Source of the DNA: JAAFHB01 sp037133495
GTDB lineage: Bacteria > Bacteroidota > Bacteroidia > Bacteroidales > Prolixibacteraceae
Direction: 5' to 3'
Length of the DNA: 64,000 bases
Assembly (NCBI GenBank): GCA_037133495.1
Contig: JBAXOA010000011.1
Coordinates: 1 to 64,000, forward strand
Shown here in pieces: positions 53,902 to 62,011 of this stretch. Both the position numbers and the translations under genes were made by a program. The notes beneath the pieces are model-generated. The model ran no database searches. It was not told the origin of the DNA and was given only the letters and a program-made list of their open reading frames with translations. Position 1 is the stretch's first letter, and the number at the start of each line of letters is the position of its first letter.

Positions 53902-55161
53902 ATGAACTCCAGAGAGAACCTGAAAAAAACATTGAATCATCAACAACCGGATCATTTAGTCCTGGATTTTGGCGGAACGGCAGTAACAGGCATACACTGC
54001 TTATCAGTTAAAAATCTTCGCAATTATTACGGACTTGAGGATCGCCCCATTAAAGTTGTAGAACCTTTTCAGATGCTGGGTGAAGTTGACGAGGAGCTTG
54101 CCGGGAAGATGGGTGTTGATGTGATCGGTGCTTATGGAAAAGATAATATCTTTGGATTTGCCAATACTGAATGCGATTGGAAACCATTTACAACTAATTG
54201 GGGTCAGGAATTGCTGGTTCCGGTTGACTTTAATTTTAAAAAGGCGGATGATGGCAGCCTGCTAATCTATCCTGCCGGAGATACCACCGTTCCTCCGGGT
54301 GCCCGGATGCCGGAATCGGGCTATTTCTTTGATGCAATAATCCGGCAGGAACCCATTGATGATGATGCACTTGATCCGGGTAATAACCTTGAAGAGTTTG
54401 GAAAAATAAGCGACATATCCCTCAATTATTGGGAAAGGACTGTCAATCAATTGTCAACATCAGGAAAAGGGATTATTGCCAGTCTGGGTGGCACTGCATT
54501 AGGCGATATTGCGCTTGTTCCGGGAATGCAGCTGAGAAATCCAAAGGGAATTCGCGATGTGGCCGAATGGTATATGAGTACGGTAATGAGGCCCGATTAT
54601 ATCCATGCGATCTTTGAGAAGCAGACAGAAATTGCTATCGAAAACTTTGCAAAAATATTTGAAAGAATTGGTAATCAAATTGATGCTGTGTTTATTTGTG
54701 GAACAGATTTTGGAACACAAGACTCTACCTTTTGCTCTCCAGATCAGTTTATTGAATTGTATTTGCCTTATTATAAGCAGATTAATGATTGGATGCATAA
54801 AAATACCGAATGGAAAAGTTTTAAACATTCCTGTGGAGCAGTTGAATCTTTTATGCCTTTGTTTATTGATGCCGGTTTTGATATTATCAATCCTGTGCAG
54901 ATCAACGCCAAAGGGATGGATCCACGTCACTTGAAAAATACGTATGGCAAAGATCTGGTATTCTGGGGCGGTGGTGTGGATACCCAAAAAATGCTCTCTT
55001 TTGGCACACCTGCAGAGGTGAAAAGGCAGGTACTTGATAATTGCGAAATTTTTGCCAAAGACGGAGGTTTTGTTTTTAATACGGTTCATAATATTCAAGC
55101 CAATGTCCCTGTCGAAAATCTTGCCGCCATGCTGGATGCGATTAAGGATTTTAATGCCTGA
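53902..55161 (+). CDS. UroD-fold methyltransferase-like protein (first)
   Basis: 419 residues from ATG 53902 (MNSRENLKKTLNHQQPDHL). TIM-barrel of the uroporphyrinogen decarboxylase/MtaA superfamily: FGGTAVTGIHCLSVKNL, DAVFICGTDFGTQDSTFCSP, the Zn-ligand pair H309-x-C311 in KSFKHSCGAVESF and the terminal-strand motif VPVENLAAMLDAI. In MtaA/CmuA-type corrinoid methyltransferases a third, C-terminal Cys completes the zinc site. Here the aligned position is His396 (NTVHNIQ), unlike the second UroD protein at 59319. It is most likely a methyltransferase that feeds or drains the corrinoid protein, not a haem enzyme, because it is longer than HemE and lies in a corrinoid cluster. It leads the plus-strand run. 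Confidence 0.8.
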   Translation: MNSRENLKKTLNHQQPDHLVLDFGGTAVTGIHCLSVKNLRNYYGLEDRPIKVVEPFQMLGEVDEELAGKMGVDVIGAYGKDNIFGFANTECDWKPFTTNWGQELLVPVDFNFKKADDGSLLIYPAGDTTVPPGARMPESGYFFDAIIRQEPIDDDALDPGNNLEEFGKISDISLNYWERTVNQLSTSGKGIIASLGGTALGDIALVPGMQLRNPKGIRDVAEWYMSTVMRPDYIHAIFEKQTEIAIENFAKIFERIGNQIDAVFICGTDFGTQDSTFCSPDQFIELYLPYYKQINDWMHKNTEWKSFKHSCGAVESFMPLFIDAGFDIINPVQINAKGMDPRHLKNTYGKDLVFWGGGVDTQKMLSFGTPAEVKRQVLDNCEIFAKDGGFVFNTVHNIQANVPVENLAAMLDAIKDFNA

Positions 55162-55218
55162 TCAATGTGAAATCCGAAGATATTTCGTGTGGTCAATATG
55201 TAATTTTAACCTCGTAAA

Positions 55219-57039
55219 ATGAGAACTTTGAAGTTATTGATATGGTTTGTTTTGATGGCTTCATTTGTCCAGGCCAGAGAATATCACGTGTCGGTAACCG
55301 GAAGTGATAAACATAAAGGATTCGCTTCAAAACCTTTTAGAACAATCAATTATGCTGCTCAACTGGCAAAACCAGGCGATGTAATCACTGTTCATAGCGG
55401 AACTTATCGTGAGCGGATCAATCCGCGCCGGGGAGGTGAATCAGAGGCTAAATATATTGTTTATCGGACAGTTAATGGAGAGAAAGTAGAGATTAAAGGT
55501 TCTGAAATTATCAAAAATTGGATAAAGGTTAAGAATGAAACATGGAAAGTGGACATTCCAAATGTATTTTTTGGCAGTTTCAATCCTTACAAAGACCTCA
55601 TTCATGGCGATTGGTTTGATCCTATCGGCAGGCAGCATCACTCGGGCTCAGTTTACCTCAACGGCGAATGGTTGTCTGAGGCAGCCAGACTTGACGATGT
55701 TCTGAAACCGGTGTCTTCTGCTACACTTTGGTTTTCTCAGGTCAACGAAGTAAATACTACAATTTGGGCGCAATTCAACGGGGTTAATCCGAATGAACAA
55801 CTGGTGGAGATTAATGTACGTCAAACTGTGTTTTATCCCGAAAATCCGGGCATAAATTATATCAAAGTGCAAGGTTTCACAATGTGTCAGGCTGCCACTC
55901 CATGGGCACCACCAACTGCTGAACAAATTGGACTGATCGGCACAAACTGGAGTAAGGGCTGGATCATTGAAAACAATATCATTTCCCACTCCAGGTGCGT
56001 AGGAATCACACTTGGAAAGTATGGTGATGAATATGACAATCAATCTGCCAATTCTGCTATAGGATATGTTAAAACTATTGAGCGCGCCCTTCATAACGGT
56101 TGGAATAAGGAGACAATTGGTCACCATATTGTTCGAAATAACACAATCACATGTTGCGAGCAGGCAGGAATAGTTGGCAGTATGGGTGCCATATTTAGCC
56201 GGATTACAGGCAATACAATCCATGATATTCATGTTCAGCGTGTGTTTTCAGGAGCCGAGCGAGCGGGCATTAAAATTCATGGAGCCATAGATGTTGAGAT
56301 AAGCAATAATCATATTTATAAGGCTTTTCGGGGGATTTGGCTGGACTGGATGGCCCAGGGGACGCGTGTCTCTGGAAACCTTCTGCACGATAACTCCGCC
56401 GAAGATTTGTTTGTTGAAGTTAACCATGGTCCTTTCCTTATAGATAACAACATTTTCCTTTCGCCGGTTTCCCTGAACAATCGTTCGCAAGGTGGCGCCT
56501 ATGTTCATAATCTTTTCGCCGGAGCAATGAATATTGTCACCCTCGACCGCCGGCTAACCCCTTTCCATAAAGCCCATTCCACCGAAATTGCCGGAATGCA
56601 TGATAATCCTGTCGGTGATGACCGATATTACAATAATTTATTTGTTGAACGCGGGGATCTTCGGAACTATGATGCTGCTAAATCAACGGTTTGGATGAAA
56701 GGTAACATATTTATAAATGGTGCCAGTCCCTCGAAATATGAATCCGGGCCAATTCTTAAAACGGAGATGGATCCAAAGCTTAGGCTGACAGAGCAATCAG
56801 ATGGTATGTACTTGGTAATCAGAGTTGATAAAAATTGGAGCCTAGGACAACCGCGCCAAATTGTGACCACGGAGCTTCTGGGAAGAGCCAGAATACCGAA
56901 TGAAGCGTATGAATACCCCAATGGCACTTCTTTGAAAATAAATGCAGATTACTTCGGAAAACTCCGGTCGGCTGTTTCCCCCGCTGCTGGACCATTTGAA
57001 GGACTTAAATCGGGCGAACAAGTATTAAAAGTTTGGTAG
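55219..57039 (+). CDS. Secreted right-handed beta-helix protein (DUF1565-like)
   Basis: 606 residues. The signal peptide ends near FVQA, then YHVSVTGSDKHKGFASKPF, the DUF1565 opening, followed by right-handed parallel beta-helix repeats (about 240-450; ENNIISHSRCVGITL, RNNTITCCEQAGIVG). The fold is used by pectate lyases, GH28-like and other glycan-active enzymes. The catalytic residues cannot be identified by eye, so lyase or hydrolase is open. In a secretion-proficient Bacteroidota it would act outside or in the periplasm on a carbohydrate. 57 bases after the first UroD gene. Confidence 0.75.
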   Translation: MRTLKLLIWFVLMASFVQAREYHVSVTGSDKHKGFASKPFRTINYAAQLAKPGDVITVHSGTYRERINPRRGGESEAKYIVYRTVNGEKVEIKGSEIIKNWIKVKNETWKVDIPNVFFGSFNPYKDLIHGDWFDPIGRQHHSGSVYLNGEWLSEAARLDDVLKPVSSATLWFSQVNEVNTTIWAQFNGVNPNEQLVEINVRQTVFYPENPGINYIKVQGFTMCQAATPWAPPTAEQIGLIGTNWSKGWIIENNIISHSRCVGITLGKYGDEYDNQSANSAIGYVKTIERALHNGWNKETIGHHIVRNNTITCCEQAGIVGSMGAIFSRITGNTIHDIHVQRVFSGAERAGIKIHGAIDVEISNNHIYKAFRGIWLDWMAQGTRVSGNLLHDNSAEDLFVEVNHGPFLIDNNIFLSPVSLNNRSQGGAYVHNLFAGAMNIVTLDRRLTPFHKAHSTEIAGMHDNPVGDDRYYNNLFVERGDLRNYDAAKSTVWMKGNIFINGASPSKYESGPILKTEMDPKLRLTEQSDGMYLVIRVDKNWSLGQPRQIVTTELLGRARIPNEAYEYPNGTSLKINADYFGKLRSAVSPAAGPFEGLKSGEQVLKVW

Positions 57040-57100
57040 ATATTTTATGCATCTTTGCGATTACAGATGAAAAAATGGAATAAAATTATAATTACAGTTA

Positions 57101-57589
57101 ATGATGAAATTGAATACACGTGTAAAAATTTGTGCAGTTGCCTTGATGGCGGTTGTTGCCGTTTCGGGGTGCAAGAAAGCAGTAGTCAATAACACCCCTG
57201 AAAAAGAAGCTTCCGCAATGGCAAACTGGCTTGATACGATGGTGAAAAACAAAAGTAATATTGATACTACTTCAACTGGGTTGTTCTATATTGTAGATAA
57301 GGCTGGTACAGGAGCAACTGTTAAATCAGGGGATGCGGTGACTGTACAATATACCGGAAAATTTCTGGATGGAACTGTTTTTGATTCTTCAACCAGTTTC
57401 AGCTATGTACATAAAGCCGCCGGTCAAAGAATGATTCAAGGTTGGGAGGAAGGAATTGAAGTAATGAAAAAAGGCGAAAGCGCTGTTTTTCTCATCCCTT
57501 CTGCTAAAGCTTATGGCACGGATGGAAATTCGGTAATTCCCCCCTATACACCTTTAATATTTGTGATCGAAGTTATCGATATTAAATAA
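57101..57589 (+). CDS. FKBP-type peptidylprolyl isomerase lipoprotein
   Basis: 162 residues with a lipoprotein signal (lipobox VSGC, Cys24) and an FKBP domain at about 75-160: KSGDAVTVQYTGKFLDGTVF, FDSSTSFSYV, MIQGWEEGIEVMKKGESAVF and the final hydrophobic strand VFVIEVI-like. Helps fold exported proteins; here it may serve the beta-helix protein encoded before it. Six bases separate it from the next gene. Confidence 0.9.
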   Translation: MMKLNTRVKICAVALMAVVAVSGCKKAVVNNTPEKEASAMANWLDTMVKNKSNIDTTSTGLFYIVDKAGTGATVKSGDAVTVQYTGKFLDGTVFDSSTSFSYVHKAAGQRMIQGWEEGIEVMKKGESAVFLIPSAKAYGTDGNSVIPPYTPLIFVIEVIDIK

Positions 57590-57595
57590 AAAATT

Positions 57596-58507
57596 ATGGA
57601 CAGAATAATTTTTCTAAGGATATCTCTCATTTGCAGTTTATTTTTGTTTGCCTTTCCAGTGCTGGCGAGGAAAAAGATAACTAACGTTTTTTATGTCCAG
57701 AACACGCTGTCCGGATTTAAAAATGCACCACATGATGCATTCGAAAAGGCGAAACTGTTGAAGGCGACAGGATATGACGGGTTGGAGGGTTCCGGGACTA
57801 AGGATTTTTCTGAACTAAAAAGTGTACTCGACCACAATGATCTTCAGATGCCGGTGAATTATGTAGCACTCAATTTTGAAGCTGAAGGAAAGGTTGAAAA
57901 TCCATCAATTGAGGAGATTAAAGCGATGATCAGGGTTTCGCCCAAAGGATCAGTTATTTATTTCCCATTGCACAGCAATAAATATAAGGATGATAAGATA
58001 GCAGGCGATCTGGTTGTGGCTGAAATCCTTCGTAAACTGTCGGATTTTGCCGTCAATTATAAGGTTCGCTTATGTGTTTACCCGCATGTATCCCTTTATT
58101 GTGAAACATTGTCTCATAACCTTATGCTGGCAAAAATGGTTTCCCGCAAGAATTTTGGTTGTACAATAAATCTCTGTCATTTACTTAAATTGGAAGGTCC
58201 TGAAGACATTGAAAAGAAGATAAAAGAAATGGTACCTTATCTGTTTGCAGTAAATATCTGTGGTGCAGACAAGGGAAATACCCGGCAATTGGGCTGGGAT
58301 CAATTAATACAACCTTTGGGTCAGGGGTCGTTTGATACTTATGCATTCGTTAAAATTTTGATTGACAATGGATATAAAGGACCAATCGGATTACAGTGCT
58401 ACAATCTTAAAGGTGATGCAACCGAAACACTAAAACAATCAATGCAGACCTGGAAAGCCTACAAAGTGCGATATTTAAACGAACAAAAGTATCATGGAAA
58501 TAGATGA
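57596..58507 (+). CDS. Exported sugar-isomerase-like TIM-barrel protein
   Basis: 303 residues with a signal peptide (ISLICSLFLFAFPVLA). The domain resembles xylose-isomerase-like TIM barrels (AP endonuclease family 2): KATGYDGLEGSGTKDFSELK, RLCVYPHVSLYCETL, FGCTINLCHLLKLEG, LQCYNLKGDATETLKQS. Members isomerise or epimerise sugars or polyols. Metal ligands are plausibly the Glu and His in these segments. Being exported, it should act on a product of extracellular glycan breakdown. Confidence 0.75.
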   Translation: MDRIIFLRISLICSLFLFAFPVLARKKITNVFYVQNTLSGFKNAPHDAFEKAKLLKATGYDGLEGSGTKDFSELKSVLDHNDLQMPVNYVALNFEAEGKVENPSIEEIKAMIRVSPKGSVIYFPLHSNKYKDDKIAGDLVVAEILRKLSDFAVNYKVRLCVYPHVSLYCETLSHNLMLAKMVSRKNFGCTINLCHLLKLEGPEDIEKKIKEMVPYLFAVNICGADKGNTRQLGWDQLIQPLGQGSFDTYAFVKILIDNGYKGPIGLQCYNLKGDATETLKQSMQTWKAYKVRYLNEQKYHGNR

Positions 58508-58589
58508 TACCAATTATTTTATAGATTATAAACTGAAAAAGACGGGATGCTAAAATTATAAAAGTTATAAACTGATACAAATTAAAACT

Positions 58590-59255
58590 ATGGACGAGAT
58601 TCTTGAAAAACTGGCTTATTGTGTTGAATTTGGAAAAATTAACCTGGCCTCTCCTTATCCTCCCGACTTGCGAGGACAGGAAGGAGCCGATGAATTAACT
58701 AAGAAAGCTCTCGAGATTGGAATTGCTCCATCTGAAGTACTGAATAAAGGGCTTGTGATTGGAATGGGTAAAGTGGGCGTTAAATTTCGGGAGAACAAAG
58801 TTTTTGTACCACAGGTTCTGATGAGCGCTAAGGCAATGAGTTTCGGAATGGCTCATTTGAAACCATTTTTCAATGATGGTACAGTTGTTCGAAAAGGAAA
58901 AATTATTATCGGTACTGTAGAAGGCGACCTTCATGATATCGGAAAAAATCTTGTGGCAATGATGGTTGAAGGAAGTGGATGGGAAGTTATTGACCTTGGT
59001 ACAGACGTAAAAGCTGAAAAATTTGTCGCCGCGGTGATTGCAAATCCAGGCGCCGTTGTTTGCCTCTCTGCTCTGCTTACTACAACGATGGTGAATATGG
59101 AAAAAATTGGGAAAGCAGTCAAAGAGGCTGTTCCGGGAACATTGGTTGCAATTGGCGGAGCTCCTGTAACTCATGATTTTTGCCATAAAATAGGAATGGA
59201 TACTTATTCATCTGATCCACAAGGACTTATTGATTTTTTGGGTAATCTCAATTAG
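58590..59255 (+). CDS. Corrinoid protein of a methyltransferase system
   Basis: 221-residue stand-alone cobalamin-binding protein (MtaC/MtbC/MetH-middle type). The N-terminal four-helix cap (about 1-90: SPYPPDLRGQEGADELTKKA, GMGKVGVKFRENKVFVPQV) is followed by the Rossmann-like corrinoid domain with the base-off ligand D113-x-H115-x-x-G118 in EGDLHDIGKN and the sequence VICLSAL-like VVCLSALLTTTM. It shuttles methyl groups between methyltransferases. No cobalamin riboswitch-like fold is visible in the 82 bases upstream. Confidence 0.93.
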   Translation: MDEILEKLAYCVEFGKINLASPYPPDLRGQEGADELTKKALEIGIAPSEVLNKGLVIGMGKVGVKFRENKVFVPQVLMSAKAMSFGMAHLKPFFNDGTVVRKGKIIIGTVEGDLHDIGKNLVAMMVEGSGWEVIDLGTDVKAEKFVAAVIANPGAVVCLSALLTTTMVNMEKIGKAVKEAVPGTLVAIGGAPVTHDFCHKIGMDTYSSDPQGLIDFLGNLN

Positions 59256-59318
59256 GCCTGTGTTTATTCAACTATTAATACGAAAAATTTTAGATCCAAT
59301 AATCTAAATCTACCCTTC

Positions 59319-60323
59319 ATGACCAAAAAGGAGATCTTTCAAGGGATGTGTATTGGAGTATTTTCTCAGGAAAGGATCATCTTTCGTCCAATTCTTATGC
59401 ACTTCATTGCCAGGTATGCCGGTGGTAATTACGCCAGGTTTGCTTCTGATTACCGGTTTCTTGCGGAGGCCAATCTTCGCGCGCTAAACGATTTTGATAT
59501 TGATATGGTTGGACTGATTTCGGATCCTTATCGCGAAACAAGCGCCTTTGGTGCCGGAATTAATTTCATTCCTGAAGGTGTTCCGCGTTGCCTTGATCTG
59601 GTAATCAAAAGTAATGAGGATGTCTGGAATTTGAAAAGACCTGATGTTTACCAAAGTGAACGAACCCTCGATCGGATTCGTGGCGCAGAGTTGTTGTCGA
59701 AAGGGACAAATGGTGAGGTTCCTGTAATCGGCTGGATAGAAGGACCAATGGCAGAAGCCTGCGATCTTGCTGGAATAGAGCAATTTATGATGATGCAGAT
59801 GATGGATCCGGATATTGCAAATCTTCTCTTGGATAAATGTGTTGTGACGGCAAAAGATTTTGCAAAAGCGCAGATTGAGGCGGGCTGTGATATCATTGGA
59901 ATGGGAGATGCCATCTGCTCTCAAATAGATCCTTTTACCTACGAAACGTTTGTAAAAGAGCGTCATCGCGAAATTATCGGTTTTATACATGCTTGTGGCG
60001 CTAAGGTGAAATTGCATATTTGCGGAGATATCGCACACCTGCTTCCTTCGATGATTGATCTCGGAATTGATATTTTAGATATCGACTGGCAGGTCGATCC
60101 TCAATATGCCTATGAGGTGATGGGGCCCGATGTCATCCGATGCGGAAATATTGATCCCCGCTTCGTGATGGATAAAAATCCGGATGAAATATATTCGGCC
60201 TGCAGACAATTGTGCGACAGTGAGAAAGGACGCAAGTTTATACTGTCAGCCGGTTGCGAAATTATCGTTACAACGCCGGTTGAGAACCTGATGGCGATGC
60301 GGCATGCCTCTCTTTTTAGTTGA
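59319..60323 (+). CDS. UroD-fold methyltransferase (second), MtaA/CmuA-like
   Basis: 334 residues, shorter than the first. UroD/MtaA fold: RPILMHFIARYAGGNYARF, MVGLISDPYRETSAFGAGI, GWIEGPMAEACDLAG, the zinc pair H233-x-C235 in KLHICGDIAHLL and Cys313 in LSAGCEIIVTTPVEN, so the H-x-C-x(n)-C site of MtaA-type corrinoid methyltransferases is complete. Expected reaction: methyl transfer between an unknown small molecule and the corrinoid protein encoded 63 bases upstream. Confidence 0.85.
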   Translation: MTKKEIFQGMCIGVFSQERIIFRPILMHFIARYAGGNYARFASDYRFLAEANLRALNDFDIDMVGLISDPYRETSAFGAGINFIPEGVPRCLDLVIKSNEDVWNLKRPDVYQSERTLDRIRGAELLSKGTNGEVPVIGWIEGPMAEACDLAGIEQFMMMQMMDPDIANLLLDKCVVTAKDFAKAQIEAGCDIIGMGDAICSQIDPFTYETFVKERHREIIGFIHACGAKVKLHICGDIAHLLPSMIDLGIDILDIDWQVDPQYAYEVMGPDVIRCGNIDPRFVMDKNPDEIYSACRQLCDSEKGRKFILSAGCEIIVTTPVENLMAMRHASLFS

Positions 60324-60356
60324 AATTATCATTAATCTTTAAAGAAATATCTCAAA

Positions 60357-61238
60357 ATGAATAAAATTACAGATCGGCTGAAAGACGGTAAAATATTGGT
60401 TTCCGATGGAGCCTGGGGTACTTTTTTACATGCAAAAGGTTTAAAGGCAGGTCAATGTCCTGAACTTTGGAATATTGAACACTCTGAAGAAGTATTTGAC
60501 ATTGCTAAAAGTTATATTGATGCCGGAGCCGATATGGTTGAGACCAATAGCTTTGGAGGAAGCAGTCTTAAATTAGTTCATTATGGAGTGGCCGATCGTG
60601 CATCGGAGTTAAACAAAGCTGCTGCAGCGATTTCGAGAAAAGCCGCCGGTGATAAATTTGTTCTCGGTTCTATCGGACCAACCGGAAAAATTCTGATGAT
60701 GGGCGATGTAACACCGGAAGAAGTTTACGAATCATTCAGAGAACAGGCAGTTGCTTTGGAAAAAGGTGGCGTTGATGCCATTATAATTGAAACTTTTACG
60801 GATCTCGAGGAAGCCCGGCTGGCTATCAGGGCGGCGAAGGAAAATACCACCCGGGAGGTGATCTGCACAATGACTTTTGAAAGGACCATTGATGGCGAAT
60901 ATCGGTCGATGATGGGTGTTTCTCCAACTGAAATGGTAATGGAACTCATAACTGAAGGAGTTGACATCATTGGCGCAAACTGTGGAAACGGAATCGAAGG
61001 AATGATCCAAATTGTAAAGGAAATCCGATCCGTCAACACGACAATTCCTGTTTTGGTTCATGCCAATGCCGGTATGCCGGTGTATGACGAAGGGGAGACA
61101 CGATTTCCTGAAACGCCTGAGCAAACGGCTGGTTTTGTGCAGGCAATTATCGATGCAGGCGTAAATATCATTGGAGGATGCTGCGGCACAACACCCGAGC
61201 ATATCCGCCAGATTGCCAGAGTTGCCCGCGAATCGTAA
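60357..61238 (+). CDS. Homocysteine S-methyltransferase domain protein
   Basis: 293-residue zinc-dependent domain like the first MetH module or BHMT: SDGAWGTFLHAKGLKAG, VETNSFGGSSLKL, SIGPTGKILM and the zinc ligands C209 (GANCGNG) and C275-C276 (GGCCGTTPEHI). It methylates homocysteine to methionine using a methyl donor bound to its partner. In full MetH the donor is the adjacent corrinoid domain; here that domain is the separate 221-residue protein. 33 bases after the UroD gene. Confidence 0.9.
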   Translation: MNKITDRLKDGKILVSDGAWGTFLHAKGLKAGQCPELWNIEHSEEVFDIAKSYIDAGADMVETNSFGGSSLKLVHYGVADRASELNKAAAAISRKAAGDKFVLGSIGPTGKILMMGDVTPEEVYESFREQAVALEKGGVDAIIIETFTDLEEARLAIRAAKENTTREVICTMTFERTIDGEYRSMMGVSPTEMVMELITEGVDIIGANCGNGIEGMIQIVKEIRSVNTTIPVLVHANAGMPVYDEGETRFPETPEQTAGFVQAIIDAGVNIIGGCCGTTPEHIRQIARVARES

Positions 61239-61241
61239 TTT

Positions 61242-61291
61242 GAACATTGATCCGTCAGCTCGACGGAGAACATTGATAATTGAACATTGAT
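61242..61291 (+). repeat. GAACATTGAT repeat with TCCGTC hairpin
   Basis: Three copies of GAACATTGAT (61242-61251, 61268-61277, 61282-61291). Between the first two lies TCCGTC-AGCTC-GACGGA (61251-61267), nearly the palindrome at 48719. The last copy overlaps the region just before the ATG of the next gene. Confidence 0.6.
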
Positions 61292-61999
61292 ATGGTGCCG
61301 GAACTCAAAAACTTCGCTTTTTCTTTTAATGAATTGAATATCACTGTTGGTAGTGTAGAAGAGGCTATGGGATATGGTTACGGACAATCCCCTGACCCAT
61401 TTCCTGGATTAATTGCTCTGGCGCTGCACGAATGTGAAACAATCTCGGCTGTAAAAGGGAGTTTATTCGTGTCCGGTCATTTTTCGGCTGATACTGAAGA
61501 AAATCTTAATATTGATGGGATTAGTTTTAATATTGGTAAAAAAATTGCGAAACAATTAAGAAAAGCCGAGGGGGGAGCACTTTTTATCTGCACTGCCGGT
61601 GCCGGTATTGGTGAAAGGAGCAAGGCGCTGATGGCTGAAGGCAGTTTACTTGAAGGTTATTTTTTGGATGTGATAGGTTCGGTAACTGTAGAGGCGGCCA
61701 TAGATAAAATTCAGGATAGCTTTGAATATGAATTGATGGACAGCGGATACAATTTAGCGAACCGGTATAGCCCGGGTTATTGTGGGTGGTCGTTAAAAGA
61801 ACAGGAAAAAATATTTGAATTTTTTCCTGTAAATCATTGTGGGATATCCTTGTCTGATTCTTTCCTGATGAATCCTATCAAGTCAGTAAGCGGCGTAATG
61901 GGGTTTGGAAAAAATATTAAAAAATTAGCTTACGAATGTCAATTATGTGAACTCGAAACCTGTGTTTACCGAAAAATAAGATTGGCAAAAGGGAAATAA
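61292..61999 (+). CDS. Stand-alone MetH-like activation protein
   Basis: 235 residues from ATG 61292 (MVPELKNFAFSFNELN). The C-terminal half carries the vitamin-B12-dependent methionine synthase activation signature: YNLANRYSPGYCGWSLKEQE, GISLSDSFLMNPIKSVSGVM and a terminal Cys cluster CQLCELETCVYRK. In MetH this domain binds SAM and reductively re-methylates oxidised cob(II)alamin. As a separate protein it would rescue the corrinoid protein of this locus. The longer frame from TTG 61280 begins inside the GAACATTGAT repeat. Confidence 0.85.
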   Translation: MVPELKNFAFSFNELNITVGSVEEAMGYGYGQSPDPFPGLIALALHECETISAVKGSLFVSGHFSADTEENLNIDGISFNIGKKIAKQLRKAEGGALFICTAGAGIGERSKALMAEGSLLEGYFLDVIGSVTVEAAIDKIQDSFEYELMDSGYNLANRYSPGYCGWSLKEQEKIFEFFPVNHCGISLSDSFLMNPIKSVSGVMGFGKNIKKLAYECQLCELETCVYRKIRLAKGK

Positions 62000-62011
62000 A
62001 TTTATTTACAG

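Noticed and set aside
54499..55098. 199-residue minus-strand frame inside the first UroD gene
   Set aside because: Antisense shadow of a well-supported coding frame.
58508..58589. Cobalamin riboswitch before the corrinoid gene
   Set aside because: The gap is only 82 bases, very AT-rich, and shows no B12-box-like sequence.
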